11,546 nt of DNA from JBDTMC01 sp039934475 (GCA_039934475.1 JBDTMC010000249.1:1-11546); one strand, 5' to 3'; positions 1-7,732 are shown, counted from the stretch's first letter. The notes: a model not told the origin generated them from the letters alone. Numbers and translations are program-made.

Positions 1-1300
1 GCTGGCGGCGCAGCATGGCGTGTCGCGCCGGATTGTGGTGAATGTCTTCGACCAATTGCGCGATGAAGGGTATTTGGAGGCGAGAGGCGGGGCCGGAACA
101 CGAGTAAGTGAGAATGTTCCGGAGGATTTTCTAACGGTTTCGTCGCGACGGAAGCGGCCGGCGAGAGGCTTGGCGGAAGAAGACTCGATGTACCGTCGGC
201 CGATCCGGCCGTTTCGCGCGTTCGAACCGGCGCTGTCGGAGTTTCCGATTGATGTGTGGGCGCGGCTGGCGGGGCGATGCATTCGGACGGCGAGCACAGC
301 GATTCTGGCGGGGGGCGACGCGGCCGGGTATCTTGCCCTGCGAGAGGCGATTGCGGACCATCTGGGAGCGGCGCGTGGTGTGGCTTGCGAGGCGCGGCAG
401 ATCGTGGTGACGTCGGGGACGCAGCAGTCGCTCGATTTGCTGGCGCGGGTGATACTGCGGCCGGGCGATCAAGTATGGGTGGAAGATCCCGGGTACGCGG
501 ATGCGGCGGATGCGTTCCGGCGGGCGGGCGCGGCGGTGAGTCCGGTGACGGTGGATGAACATGGGATCGATCCGCAACGGGGACGCGAGGAGTATCCTCA
601 TCCGAAGGCGGTGTATGTGACGCCGGCGCACCAGTTTCCGCTGGGGGCGACATTGCGGCTGGACAGACGGCTGGATCTGCTGCGGTGGACGCGGCGGGAG
701 CGCGTGCCGCTGATCGAGGACGACTATGACAGCGAGTTCCGATTTTCCGGGCGGCCCGTTCCGGCGATGAAGGGGCTGGCCGGTTCAGATCACGTCTTCC
801 TGCTTGGCACCTTTAATAAGACGATGTTTCCGGCGCTGCGGCTGGGGTACATGGTGGTGCCGGAAGCGTGGCTGGATGCCGTGCTGAAATTGCGGAGGCA
901 GGTGGAGCGATATCCGCCGGGTGTCTCGCAGATGGTGCTGGCGGCGTTTCTTTCGGAAGGTCACTTCGCCCGGCATTTGCGGCGCATGCGGGAGTTGTAC
1001 GGGGCGCGGCTGGGGGTATTGCGCGAGGAGGTGGAGCGGCGCCTGGGCGGCGTGTTGCTGCTTCCTGAGATTGAGGCGGGGTTGAATACGCCGGCTTTCC
1101 TGTTGAACGGGATGAGTTCGGGGGAGGCGGCGGAACGGGCTCGCCGGAGGGGACTGGAAGTGTGGGAGCTGGACCGGTATGCGATTGCGCGGACAGACCT
1201 GCGTGGATTGATTCTGGGGTTTGCCGCGTTTACGGAACGGGAGATTCGGGCCGGGGTGGTTGAGCTGGCGCGGGCACTGGCGCCGCGCTCTGGCAACTAA
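1..1300 (+). CDS. MocR/PdxR-family transcriptional regulator (5' partial)
   Basis: GntR-type winged helix fused to a fold-type I aminotransferase-like domain. Such proteins bind DNA with the N-terminus and sense an amine or vitamin B6 compound through pyridoxal phosphate (family knowledge). The frame is open to the window edge, and the first visible residues (LAAQHGVSRRIVVNVFDQLR, then GYLEARGGAGT) are the recognition helix and wing of the GntR domain, so the start lies upstream, roughly 50 residues away. The aminotransferase part follows. Numbering from the GTG at 20, it has TPAHQFPLG near 201-209, an EDDYDSEF block near 233-240, and the PLP lysine in LGTFNKTMFPALRLGY (about K267). The C-terminus looks complete and ends with TAA at 1298-1300. 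The regulated target is not visible, since the gene ends facing decayed minus-strand material. High GC (about 70% in a sampled line). Confidence 0.93.
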   Translation, partial: LAAQHGVSRRIVVNVFDQLRDEGYLEARGGAGTRVSENVPEDFLTVSSRRKRPARGLAEEDSMYRRPIRPFRAFEPALSEFPIDVWARLAGRCIRTASTAILAGGDAAGYLALREAIADHLGAARGVACEARQIVVTSGTQQSLDLLARVILRPGDQVWVEDPGYADAADAFRRAGAAVSPVTVDEHGIDPQRGREEYPHPKAVYVTPAHQFPLGATLRLDRRLDLLRWTRRERVPLIEDDYDSEFRFSGRPVPAMKGLAGSDHVFLLGTFNKTMFPALRLGYMVVPEAWLDAVLKLRRQVERYPPGVSQMVLAAFLSEGHFARHLRRMRELYGARLGVLREEVERRLGGVLLLPEIEAGLNTPAFLLNGMSSGEAAERARRRGLEVWELDRYAIARTDLRGLILGFAAFTEREIRAGVVELARALAPRSGN

Positions 1301-1356
1301 GTTTGAACGTGAGATGCCGCCGCGATTCCGAAGACGTTGCCTTCGGGGTCAATGGG
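1297..1356 (-). pseudogene. C-terminal stub of a VOC-family protein, copy 1
   Basis: The minus strand reads IDPEGNVFGIAAASHVQT followed by a stop whose bases overlap the MocR stop codon. DPEGNVFGI is the typical last beta-strand of VOC (glyoxalase/dioxygenase/bleomycin-resistance) proteins, usually near their C-terminus. Only about 20 codons are recognisable. Upstream, this frame runs into unrelated residues and then a TGA, and the sequence just before the stub instead reads as the start of a toxin-like gene in another frame. It is therefore a remnant joined to other DNA, not a gene. The same stretch occurs again at 1785-1825. Confidence 0.6.
1313..1353. repeat. 41-bp direct repeat, copy 1 (VOC tail)
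   Basis: This stretch matches 1785-1825 at 39 of 41 positions by eye (mismatches at repeat positions 3 and 9). On the minus strand both copies encode the same VOC tail, DPEGNVFGIAAAS. The 472-bp spacing encloses the antitoxin. The repeat most likely reflects two related gene ends rather than a mobile-element terminus. Confidence 0.75.
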
Positions 1357-1405
1357 GCGGGGAAGTGATTTCGATGGCGCCGGGGTCGAATTCGATGCTT
1401 CTCAC
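1349..1405 (-). pseudogene. truncated YoeB/Txe-like toxin start
   Basis: A GTG start at 1405-1403 overlaps the antitoxin stop as GTGA, the coupling usual in YefM–YoeB type operons. It reads VRSIEFDPGAIEITSPPH and then stops. The first dozen residues resemble the N-terminus of Txe/YoeB toxins (the pattern M-R-x-I-x-F-D-P-x-A-x-E, from family knowledge), but the expected body of about 70 further residues is missing. The sequence passes instead into the VOC tail repeat. Too short for a firm family call: the support is position, overlap and N-terminal resemblance together. If correct, the toxin is dead and the antitoxin is an orphan. Confidence 0.42.
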
Positions 1406-1611
1406 AAGTCCAATTTGGACACAGCGTCATCTATCGACAAGCCGCTCCCGCGTTCCAGGGCGGCGTGCAGGCGATGCCGCATGGTCTCTGACTTCAACAG
1501 ATATGCGGTTTCGCGCTCGGAAGCGATCTCCCACCAAAGGGCGATTGGCACGATGACAGCTGTCGGCTCACCAGCCTCATTGGAGACAACTTGTATATCT
1601 GCGTCAGTCAC
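1402..1611 (-). CDS. Phd/YefM-like antitoxin, short form, apparently orphan
   Basis: A 69-residue protein starting with GTG at 1611. The N-terminal half (VVSNEAGEPTAVIVPIALWW) matches the strand of Phd/YefM-type antitoxins that carries the G-x-P-x-A-V-I-V pattern. The C-terminal half (ERETAYLLKSETMRHRLHAA) matches the helical, toxin-neutralising tail seen in YefM relatives. The classical N-terminal 15-20 residues of longer YefM proteins are absent, and an in-frame stop at 1621-1623 leaves no room for them, so this is either a naturally short form or a truncation. An ATG at 1619-1617 is out of frame. No clear ribosome-binding site is visible. Downstream, a GTGA overlap leads into the broken toxin start. 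Role inferred: DNA-binding, toxin-neutralising antitoxin, now without a working partner here. Confidence 0.6.
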   Translation of the reverse strand: MTDADIQVVSNEAGEPTAVIVPIALWWEIASERETAYLLKSETMRHRLHAALERGSGLSIDDAVSKLDL

Positions 1612-1615
1612 GCGT

Positions 1616-1717
1616 TCATTCTAACGCCCTGGAGGACTCACTGGCGCGGTGCAACATCTGCCAGTTCTCGCCGGCGAATGTGGGCATCAGGAACGGAGTC
1701 CCCGCTGGAGTGAGTCA
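1616..1717 (-). other. short unidentified coding fragment upstream of the antitoxin
   Basis: The minus strand is open from just after a TGA near 1717 to a TGA at 1618-1616. It reads LTPAGTPFLMPTFAGENWQM and continues for about 13 more residues, ending ...SRALE. It stops 4 bp before the antitoxin GTG. It is protein-like (W, M, F and N in a plausible mix), but I recognise no family and there is no proper start. It may be the tail of a gene that once preceded the antitoxin, or chance. Confidence 0.2.
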
Positions 1718-1780
1718 GCCGCGCTGCCAGGCGACAGCGCCGCGGCCTTGTCGTCACGTTCCGGCGCGGTGGCGCGAAAG

Positions 1781-1897
1781 TTACGAGGCCGCGGCGATTC
1801 CGAAGACGTTGCCTTCGGGGTCAATCGCGTCGCAGGTCCCCCAGGGGCGGTATATGAAATAGCGCTCGGGATGGCCCGCGACGGGCTTCGGAGGAAG
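1781..1897 (-). pseudogene. C-terminal fragment of a VOC-family protein, copy 2
   Basis: The minus strand reads GHPERYFIYRPWGTCDAIDP and then EGNVFGIAAAS before a TAA at 1783-1781. R-P-W-G-x-x-x-A-x-D-P-E-G-N-V-F-G-I is the typical end of a VOC-fold protein. The natural stop is kept, but the N-terminal two thirds are missing: the frame is closed by a TGA at 1900-1898, and the next complete gene (the ADOP permease, opposite strand) begins 80 bp further on. Longer and better preserved than the stub at 1297-1356. No metal-binding residues of the family can be assessed, because they lie mostly in the lost part. Confidence 0.65.
1785..1825. repeat. 41-bp direct repeat, copy 2 (VOC tail)
   Basis: Second copy of the repeat at 1313-1353, 39 of 41 bases identical and in the same orientation. 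It encodes the same residues on the minus strand. Recombination between the copies would delete the antitoxin region. Confidence 0.75.
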
Positions 1898-1979
1898 TCA
1901 AACTCATAAACACTTGTACACCCCGCCAATTCTACGGCGTCCATACGGCGATGAAGCGAAAGGAGCGCTTGTACCAGTG

Positions 1980-4415
1980 ATGGATAACCTTATTCCAAGA
2001 GTTTCCCCGATCCGGCAATTTCTTCGTAACCGTCCTTGGGTTGGCTTGCTGCGGGACGTTCATCATGCTGTTCGCCGGCATCGCCGGCACCCTGGCTATT
2101 CGGTCAATGCCGTGATCTGCCTAGTGCTCGCGCTGGGAGTAACCGCGACGCTGTTCAACTTCATCGACAGCGTGTTTTTCCGCCGACTACCGCTTCCACA
2201 ATCAGATCGTCTTGTTGCCGTGCATCGGGATGGTGCGCCCAGCACTACGTGGTCGCGGTACAACACATTTACACAGACACTGACGACGTTTGTCCCAGTT
2301 GCGACCATTTCGGCCTCGACGCTCGTCGATGTGGACCAACTCAACCTGAGATTTGCCATGGAAATCGTCTCTGACAATTATGCCGATGTTCTGCAAGTCC
2401 ACCCCTTCGCAGGGCATTGGCTGGATCGTCCCACGAGCGGCACTAACTCGGCCGTCATCAGCTACGACCTGTGGGTGTCAACGTTTAACAAGGATCGTGC
2501 CGTCATCGGCAAGCGCATCCTAATTCAGGAACGGCCCTTTGTGATTGTCGGTATCGCCCCCCAAGGCTTTCATGGAACACAGCCACCCTTATTGATGGAT
2601 CTGTGGGTCCCCATCAGCGCTCTGCTCAACCCGCGCGAGGCACGCAACGCTTACGCACCGGTGAACATCCTCGGAAGACTCACGCCCGGCAATACTATGG
2701 AACGGGCCGCGGCCGAACTTCGTGTCGCCGACGCACGCGAGCAGGAAAACGAAGCAGGGAATCTGAAACTTCCTCCCGCGCAATTGAAGGAACTCGCGGG
2801 ATTTACATGGGAAAACACCCGGCAGAACGTCACTCCAGTGGTTACGATCATCACAATTGTCAGCGCCGTAATCTTACTCATTGCCTGCATCAACGTGAGC
2901 ATCCTTCAACTTTCCCGAGCAGCGGCGCGACGAACTGAGATTGCGCTAAGACGTTCGCTGGGCGCGTCTACAAGCCGGCTATTCCGCGAGAGCATCACCG
3001 ACAATCTAGTGCTTGTCGGCGTCGCGACACCGATTGGCCTGGCACTTGGGCAACTAATCGGGCAAGCGGTTGAGCTTGCACTGCCATCAATACCCGTCGC
3101 CCAGGGACTTGCGATCCACCTTGGCATAGCAATGAGACCTGTGGTGCTCCTAATCGGGTCTGCAATTGCGTGCGCTGTACTGATCAGCTTATTCCAGGCG
3201 AGCGACCGTACAACGGGGGACTTGGTCGCGGCCATGAGGATCAGTTCGAGTTCCCCTTCCATTGGTGCCCACAGGCTATACCCTATCGCACAAGTGGCGC
3301 TATCCTTTGTCCTCTTGATCCTTACCGGTCTGCTCCTACGCGAGAGCTATCGCGCACAAAGAAAAGATCTTGGTTTCCATACAGACCGCCGCCTATACGC
3401 AACGCTGTTAGCATCCCCGGCAACCACACCGCCAGCGCTCGCCCGCGACACCTATACAAGGGTCCTCGGGAACGTACGGGAACTCCCAGGTCTTCGCGCA
3501 GTAACGCTTGCATCCGGCGTTCTGGGACCAACACCGGGAGAGTGCGTCGCGTTGACCCCAGAAGATCATCGGCGGCCCGCCGAAACCAATGTTGTCGATC
3601 CCAGTTACTTCTCGGTCATGGGGGTCCCGATCATTGCAGGCCATGGGTTTACCGAGGCTCTCGAATCGCGAAACCTCGATGTCGTCGTTAGCGAGTCCGC
3701 AGCACGTAGTTGGTGGAACACTAGCGCCCCTCTGGGAAAAGAGATCTGGATAGGTTGTGAACAGTCGGGACGCCAACCCGGACACGTCGTGGGAGTGGCG
3801 AGGGATACTAATTCTCCGCTCCCATCCGCGAGCGCTCCGGCGTTTTATCTGTCGCGACTGCAAAACGGGGGTACCGGCGGTTTCGGTCTCATCATCCACA
3901 CCAGTGGCCCCCCGTATCAATGGTCTGAAGCCCTACGAGCAGCGATTCGTGCCTCGGCACCCAGTTTACGAGTCTATGAGATCCGGAGCCTTGACGACGC
4001 GATCGCACTCACGTTGTGGGAGGTTCGTTGGGAAAGTGGGATCCTAGCTGGACTCGGTGTGCTCGCGCTGATTCTCGCCGCACTCGGGCTCTACGGTGTC
4101 CTAGCGTATTCTACGAGTCGACGCACCCAAGAAATGGGCGTGCGCATGGCGCTTGGCGCCGATCCTAGAACCGTCTTGTGGCTCGTACTCCGGCAAAGTC
4201 TCTCATACACTATGATCGGCCTCGCCATCGGACTACTGCTTGCAGTTGGCGCAACGCGTGTCCTTGGTCAGTTCATAGTTGGGCTGGTGCCCCTTGGTCC
4301 TGGACTCGCGTTCAGCACCGTGGCGCTGTGGGTGTTGATCGCTTTGGTGGCAACATGGCAGCCCGCCAGTCGCGCCGCACGAATGGACCCAATGACCGCC
4401 ATCAGACACGAATAA
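1980..4415 (+). CDS. ADOP-type ABC transporter permease (MacB_PCD/FtsX, duplicated)
   Basis: An 811-residue inner-membrane permease of the acidobacterial duplicated orphan permease type: two MacB_PCD periplasmic domains, each followed by an FtsX unit. Visible order: amphipathic N-terminus, TM1 about 43-65, periplasmic domain about 70-280, three TMs about 285-405, TM about 435-457, second periplasmic domain about 460-680, three TMs about 685-800. The C-terminus PASRAARMDPMTAIRHE is the usual family ending, so the protein is complete. FtsX signatures are present twice (EIALRRSLGAS and EMGVRMALGAD). No ATPase is encoded nearby, as expected for this family, whose substrates are unknown. Start: ATG at 1980, 14 bp after AGGAG at 1961-1965; GTG at 1977 is equally possible, and the frame is open to a TTG at 1914. 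It lacks the helical N-terminal prefix found in the second permease here. GC is lower (about 57-62% in sampled lines) than in flanking genes. Confidence 0.9.
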   Translation: MDNLIPRVSPIRQFLRNRPWVGLLRDVHHAVRRHRRHPGYSVNAVICLVLALGVTATLFNFIDSVFFRRLPLPQSDRLVAVHRDGAPSTTWSRYNTFTQTLTTFVPVATISASTLVDVDQLNLRFAMEIVSDNYADVLQVHPFAGHWLDRPTSGTNSAVISYDLWVSTFNKDRAVIGKRILIQERPFVIVGIAPQGFHGTQPPLLMDLWVPISALLNPREARNAYAPVNILGRLTPGNTMERAAAELRVADAREQENEAGNLKLPPAQLKELAGFTWENTRQNVTPVVTIITIVSAVILLIACINVSILQLSRAAARRTEIALRRSLGASTSRLFRESITDNLVLVGVATPIGLALGQLIGQAVELALPSIPVAQGLAIHLGIAMRPVVLLIGSAIACAVLISLFQASDRTTGDLVAAMRISSSSPSIGAHRLYPIAQVALSFVLLILTGLLLRESYRAQRKDLGFHTDRRLYATLLASPATTPPALARDTYTRVLGNVRELPGLRAVTLASGVLGPTPGECVALTPEDHRRPAETNVVDPSYFSVMGVPIIAGHGFTEALESRNLDVVVSESAARSWWNTSAPLGKEIWIGCEQSGRQPGHVVGVARDTNSPLPSASAPAFYLSRLQNGGTGGFGLIIHTSGPPYQWSEALRAAIRASAPSLRVYEIRSLDDAIALTLWEVRWESGILAGLGVLALILAALGLYGVLAYSTSRRTQEMGVRMALGADPRTVLWLVLRQSLSYTMIGLAIGLLLAVGATRVLGQFIVGLVPLGPGLAFSTVALWVLIALVATWQPASRAARMDPMTAIRHE

Positions 4416-4439
4416 CGAGTGGAAGAAAGGAAAAATCGT

Positions 4440-5267
4440 ATGTTCCTCACGTTTCTATCCATGGCTTTTCTGGCCTCACCCCCCGCTACGGGTCATCTCC
4501 ATCAACTCGCTGCCGGTTGCGACGCAGAGCTTGTGCGACGGGCAATCGCCGCGGGCGAGGCTATCAATGATCTAGACGCCGAGGGAAACACACCACTGAT
4601 CCTCGCTGTGGCGACCGCGCACCCGGTCTGTGTATATCTACTACTCCAAGCTGGAGCGAATAAGTACACCATGAACCGCCGTGGGCGAGCGCCTGAAACC
4701 ATCGCCAGGCTCAGTCCCCCCGGCCTCGGACATGATGAAATGGTCGCCCTCCTTACCAACCCCAGCCTATTCCAGGACAAGGACGCGACGCCCGAGCACT
4801 TCCTGGAGCAGGCCATGTCGCGTGGAATTGCGCCCCTCGCGGCCCTGCTCTTGGAGATGGGAGTCGACGCGAACACGCGAGATGAACAAGGTAACACTTT
4901 ATTGCACAACGCTGCGCTGAAGGGGCACCACGGTATTGTCTTGCTTCTCCTGCAACACGGTGCATCGATCAGCGCGTCCAGCGACGCCGGTACTCTCCCG
5001 ATACACGACGCTGCAGTCGGGGGGAATGGAAGCGTCGTCAAAGAACTCCTCCGTCGAGGGGCCGATCCACAATCCACTACGAAGAACACACGAGAAACGC
5101 CTCTCCACCTTGCGGCGTGCTGGGGAAGAACAGAGGTGGTTCGTGCCCTAATAGATGTGGGAGCTGTTCAAACGGCGACTGATGCAGGTGGGCGGACTCC
5201 CCTTGATTGCGCCATTCAAAACCAACACGAGGACACGGTCGAGCTCCTGCGGAACGCGCAACCCTAG
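4440..5267 (+). CDS. ankyrin-repeat protein, probably exported
   Basis: A 275-residue protein made almost wholly of ankyrin repeats. About seven to eight units can be read, with G-N/R-T-P-L-H cores such as GNTPLILAVA, GNTLLHNAALKGHH, GTLPIHDAAVGGN, ETPLHLAACWGR and GRTPLDCAIQ. The repeats are regular from about residue 120 to the end and looser before. Ankyrin repeats bind other proteins; no catalytic domain is present. I chose ATG 4440 over the in-frame GTG at 4419 because AGGAA at 4428-4432 lies 7 bp upstream, and because the protein then opens with a hydrophobic, signal-peptide-like stretch (MFLTFLSMAFLASPPATG), although it lacks the usual basic residues. It follows the permease stop by 24 bp on the same strand and shares its composition, so the two are probably one transcription unit. 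Inference: periplasmic partner of the permease. Confidence 0.85.
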   Translation: MFLTFLSMAFLASPPATGHLHQLAAGCDAELVRRAIAAGEAINDLDAEGNTPLILAVATAHPVCVYLLLQAGANKYTMNRRGRAPETIARLSPPGLGHDEMVALLTNPSLFQDKDATPEHFLEQAMSRGIAPLAALLLEMGVDANTRDEQGNTLLHNAALKGHHGIVLLLLQHGASISASSDAGTLPIHDAAVGGNGSVVKELLRRGADPQSTTKNTRETPLHLAACWGRTEVVRALIDVGAVQTATDAGGRTPLDCAIQNQHEDTVELLRNAQP

Positions 5268-5437
5268 ACCTGGTAGTCCCGGTTGGGTCTTGTCGAGGGT
5301 TTGGGTTTGACTCTTCTGAAATAGAGAATGATGACGGAATCCAATTTCTCGGAGAACTGCGGATCGTTGCTCAGGTGGAACGTCCTGCCAAGTGCGGCGT
5401 AATGCCATGCTGATGCCGAATCTGCCGGTCCACGAAT
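5268..5437. other. convergent intergenic region with possible permease remnant
   Basis: 170 bp between the ankyrin gene and the truncated permease on the other strand. No convincing terminator hairpin with a T-run was seen. Near the border, the minus strand in a shifted frame reads GETALSTSCCNVVNS, loosely like the D-T-A-x-x-x-x-V-x-I-V-N segment expected next in the permease, so some of this may be frameshifted permease tail. That reading is tentative. Confidence 0.25.
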
Positions 5438-7354
5438 TCACAACATTGCAGCAACTGGTGGACAAGGCCGTCTCGCCGCGGCGCTGCCGGCTTGCAAGCG
5501 GATGCCGGCGGATGCAAAGTAACCGTCGCTGACCACGCGAATGTAGGCTTCGGGATGCTGGTCCTTGGGATAGACCTGACCTTTGGCGGAGACTTGCCAC
5601 CCGCGATCGCCTCCAAACGGGAGAACGTCGGCGAGGCCGGCAGACTTCACGCCTGGCAGCGCCCGTGTTCGCTGCAGCACCTCCTCTATATAGATGTTTC
5701 TCTGAGTGAGGCCCGAAAACCGGGCCGTGGGATCGATTCTTAGGGAGGCTGCGCTTTCCGGTTGAAAGCCCAGATTCTGGTCCAGGACGCGGAGGAAACT
5801 CCGCAGCAGCAGGCCCGCGCCGACCAGCAAGGTACAGGCGAAGGCGATCTCAGAGACGACCAGCCCGTTGCGGACCCAGGCATGCCTCCGGCCGCCGCTG
5901 GAGCCGCGGCTGCTATCTTTCAGCGACTCCCCGAGCGCTAATGACCGGACTTGCAGAGCCGGCAGTAAACCGAACAGGACGCCGGTAAGAACGGCTGCGA
6001 GCAGAGTGAACGCCAGAGCGTCCGCATCCAGCCGTACGCTGGCAAGCAGTGGAATGTTAAAAGCGTCCAGGTGCGCCAGCGCGCGTGTCCCGGCGACCGC
6101 AAGAAGGAGGCCCAGCGCGGCGCCGCAACAGGCCAGCGCGACGCTCTCAGTAAGCATTTGCCGGAGCAGACGGAGACGCCCCGCGCCTAATGCAACGCGC
6201 ATCGCTATTTCCTTTTGCCGCGCCCCGAGGCGCGCCAGTTGGAGATTCGACAGATTGGCACAGACGATCAGCATCAGCACGCCAACCGCGCTGGCCAGCA
6301 CCATCAGGGCGGGGCTCACTCGTCCGCTGATGTGCCGGTTGAGAGGGGCCAGATTCGGTTTCATTCCGTTCCACTCCGGATGCTGGATCCCGATCTGTTT
6401 TGCGAGCACGGTGAATTCCGCCTGCGCGCCTTCCGCGGTGGCGCCTGGCCGCAGTCTGCCGATGGACTTCATCGTATTTCCATGGCTGTTGGTTTCGCCA
6501 GTGAGGGGCCAGGGAATGAAGGCATCGACGGGGGTGCCGGGCGCGAAGACGCTGGCGAAATCGAAAGAGGCAGGCATCACACCCACCACCAGGACAGACT
6601 TGTTATTGAGCGTCAAGGTACGCCCTACCACGGCCGGGTCGGAAGCAAATCGGCGCTGCCAAAAACCGTGGCTTAACAGCATGGCCGGCGGCGCGCCGGA
6701 ATTGCCCTGGCACTCTTCGACGGTGAAGGATCGTCCGATGAGTGGTTGCACGCCGAGCAGGGCGAAGAAGTTCTGTGTAACGGGGACGCGCGTAAGTCGC
6801 TCCGGTTCGCCGGTTCCGGTGAGTGCGCTGTCGCCTGCGCCATAGCCGGCGAACCCAGCCATATCGGAGAAGGACTGGTTGCGGCCCCGTAAATCGAGAA
6901 AGAAGCCGACCTGGGTGCTCCACTCCTGGTTCGCGATCCAAACGAGGCGATCCGGTTCGTGGAAGGGTAAGGGGCGCAGCAGTAGAGCGTTCACCACACT
7001 GAAGATGGTGGAACTGGCGCCGATGCCGAGGCCGGCGATGAGGATTACAAAGGTGGTGAAGCCGGCATCGCGCCGCATGCCGCGAAACGCGTGCTTCAGA
7101 TCCTGCCAGCCATCGTCTATCCATTGCGCGATCCAGGTGGCACGCGCTTCTTCCGATTGTCGTGTCATGTTGCCAAACTTTCTATGCGCCGCCGCACGGG
7201 CGTCGGGTTCCGACATACCGGTCCGGACGAGGTCCTGCGCCATCGATTCGAGATGGAAATCCATCTCTTCCCACAGCAATTGCTGGCGCTCGCTGTGTCG
7301 GGTGAGATAGCGCAGACGCAGCCGAAAGCGTTTCCAAACAACGGCGAATTCCAT
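5438..7354 (-). pseudogene. ADOP-type permease, C-terminally truncated
   Basis: A 638-residue open frame; full-length relatives, such as the one at 1980-4415, have about 800 or more. Visible order: helical cytosolic prefix about 1-90 typical of ADOP proteins (E-E-M-D-F-H-L-E near 29-36, K-F-G-N near 59-62), TM1 about 100-122, first periplasmic domain about 125-340, FtsX TMs about 345-370, 401-426 and 443-465 with EIAMRVALGAG, TM about 494-518, then the first 100 or so residues of the second periplasmic domain. After GYFASAGIRLQAG it runs into unrelated residues and stops, so the last FtsX unit (three TMs) is missing. The ATG at 7354-7352 directly abuts the PadR stop (TAAATG), so the two are coupled. 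Probably non-functional, though a half-size permease product cannot be excluded. Higher GC (about 67% in a sampled line) than the other permease. Confidence 0.8.
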
Positions 7355-7693
7355 TTACGCGAACCCCATAATGCGGGCGACTGCTCCGGTCACCTGCCGG
7401 TAGCGGGCGGCTTCCGCATTGAGATGCTGGCGGCCATCCGCCGTCAGCTTGTAAAAGCGAGCGCGGCGATTGTTGGCGGAGAGACCCCATTCCCCTTCGA
7501 TCCAGCCATTGAGTTCCAGCCGCTGGAGAGCCGGATAGAGAGACCCTTCTTCCACCCGCAGCAGGTCGTCGGACAATTGCTGAATCAGTTGCGCGATGGC
7601 ATAACCGTGCAGATGGCCACGGGTGAGTATTTTGAGGACCATCATGTCCAGCGTACCGGGCAAGAGGTCGGATTTCGGTTTTTCCGTTCCCAT
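7355..7693 (-). CDS. PadR-family transcriptional regulator
   Basis: A 112-residue winged-helix protein of the short PadR group. It shows DLLPGTLDMMVLKIL at the N-terminus, HGYAIA at 29-34, the recognition-helix block EEGSLYPALQRLE at 48-60, and the wing RARFYKLTADG at 77-87. PadR proteins repress their own operon and neighbouring transport genes, releasing DNA on ligand binding. In Acidobacteria they usually sit directly ahead of an ADOP permease, as here: its TAA is followed immediately by the permease ATG. The start ATG at 7693-7691 agrees with the family N-terminus. No Shine-Dalgarno is present, and a consensus -10 hexamer lies only 10 bp upstream, so the message may be leaderless. With the permease truncated, its regulatory target may be gone. 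Confidence 0.93.
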   Translation of the reverse strand: MGTEKPKSDLLPGTLDMMVLKILTRGHLHGYAIAQLIQQLSDDLLRVEEGSLYPALQRLELNGWIEGEWGLSANNRRARFYKLTADGRQHLNAEAARYRQVTGAVARIMGFA

Positions 7694-7703
7694 AGACTGT
7701 CTG

Positions 7704-7732
7704 ATTATAGAACGAATGAATTCAAGTTTAGT
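7704..7732 (-). promoter_or_regulatory. candidate promoter and operator of padR-permease
   Basis: The minus strand has a perfect TATAAT at 7709-7704. No good -35 is seen at 16-18 bp (ACTAAA or similar). The palindrome TGAATTCA at 7717-7724 lies in the would-be spacer and could be an operator for PadR, but it is short and not the usual ATGT-N8-ACAT pattern. The -10 lies 10 bp before the PadR ATG, which predicts a 5' UTR of only a few bases. Confidence 0.42.

Noticed and set aside
1635..1716. An 8-bp inverted repeat (GACTCACT/AGTGAGTC) as mobile-element ends
   Set aside because: Only 66 bp apart, no target duplication and no transposase; most likely chance.
5868..6845. A 325-codon open frame on the plus strand
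   Set aside because: It lies antisense to the ADOP permease, and its Arg/Ser/Ala-rich translation matches no family; long antisense frames are expected in high-GC genes.
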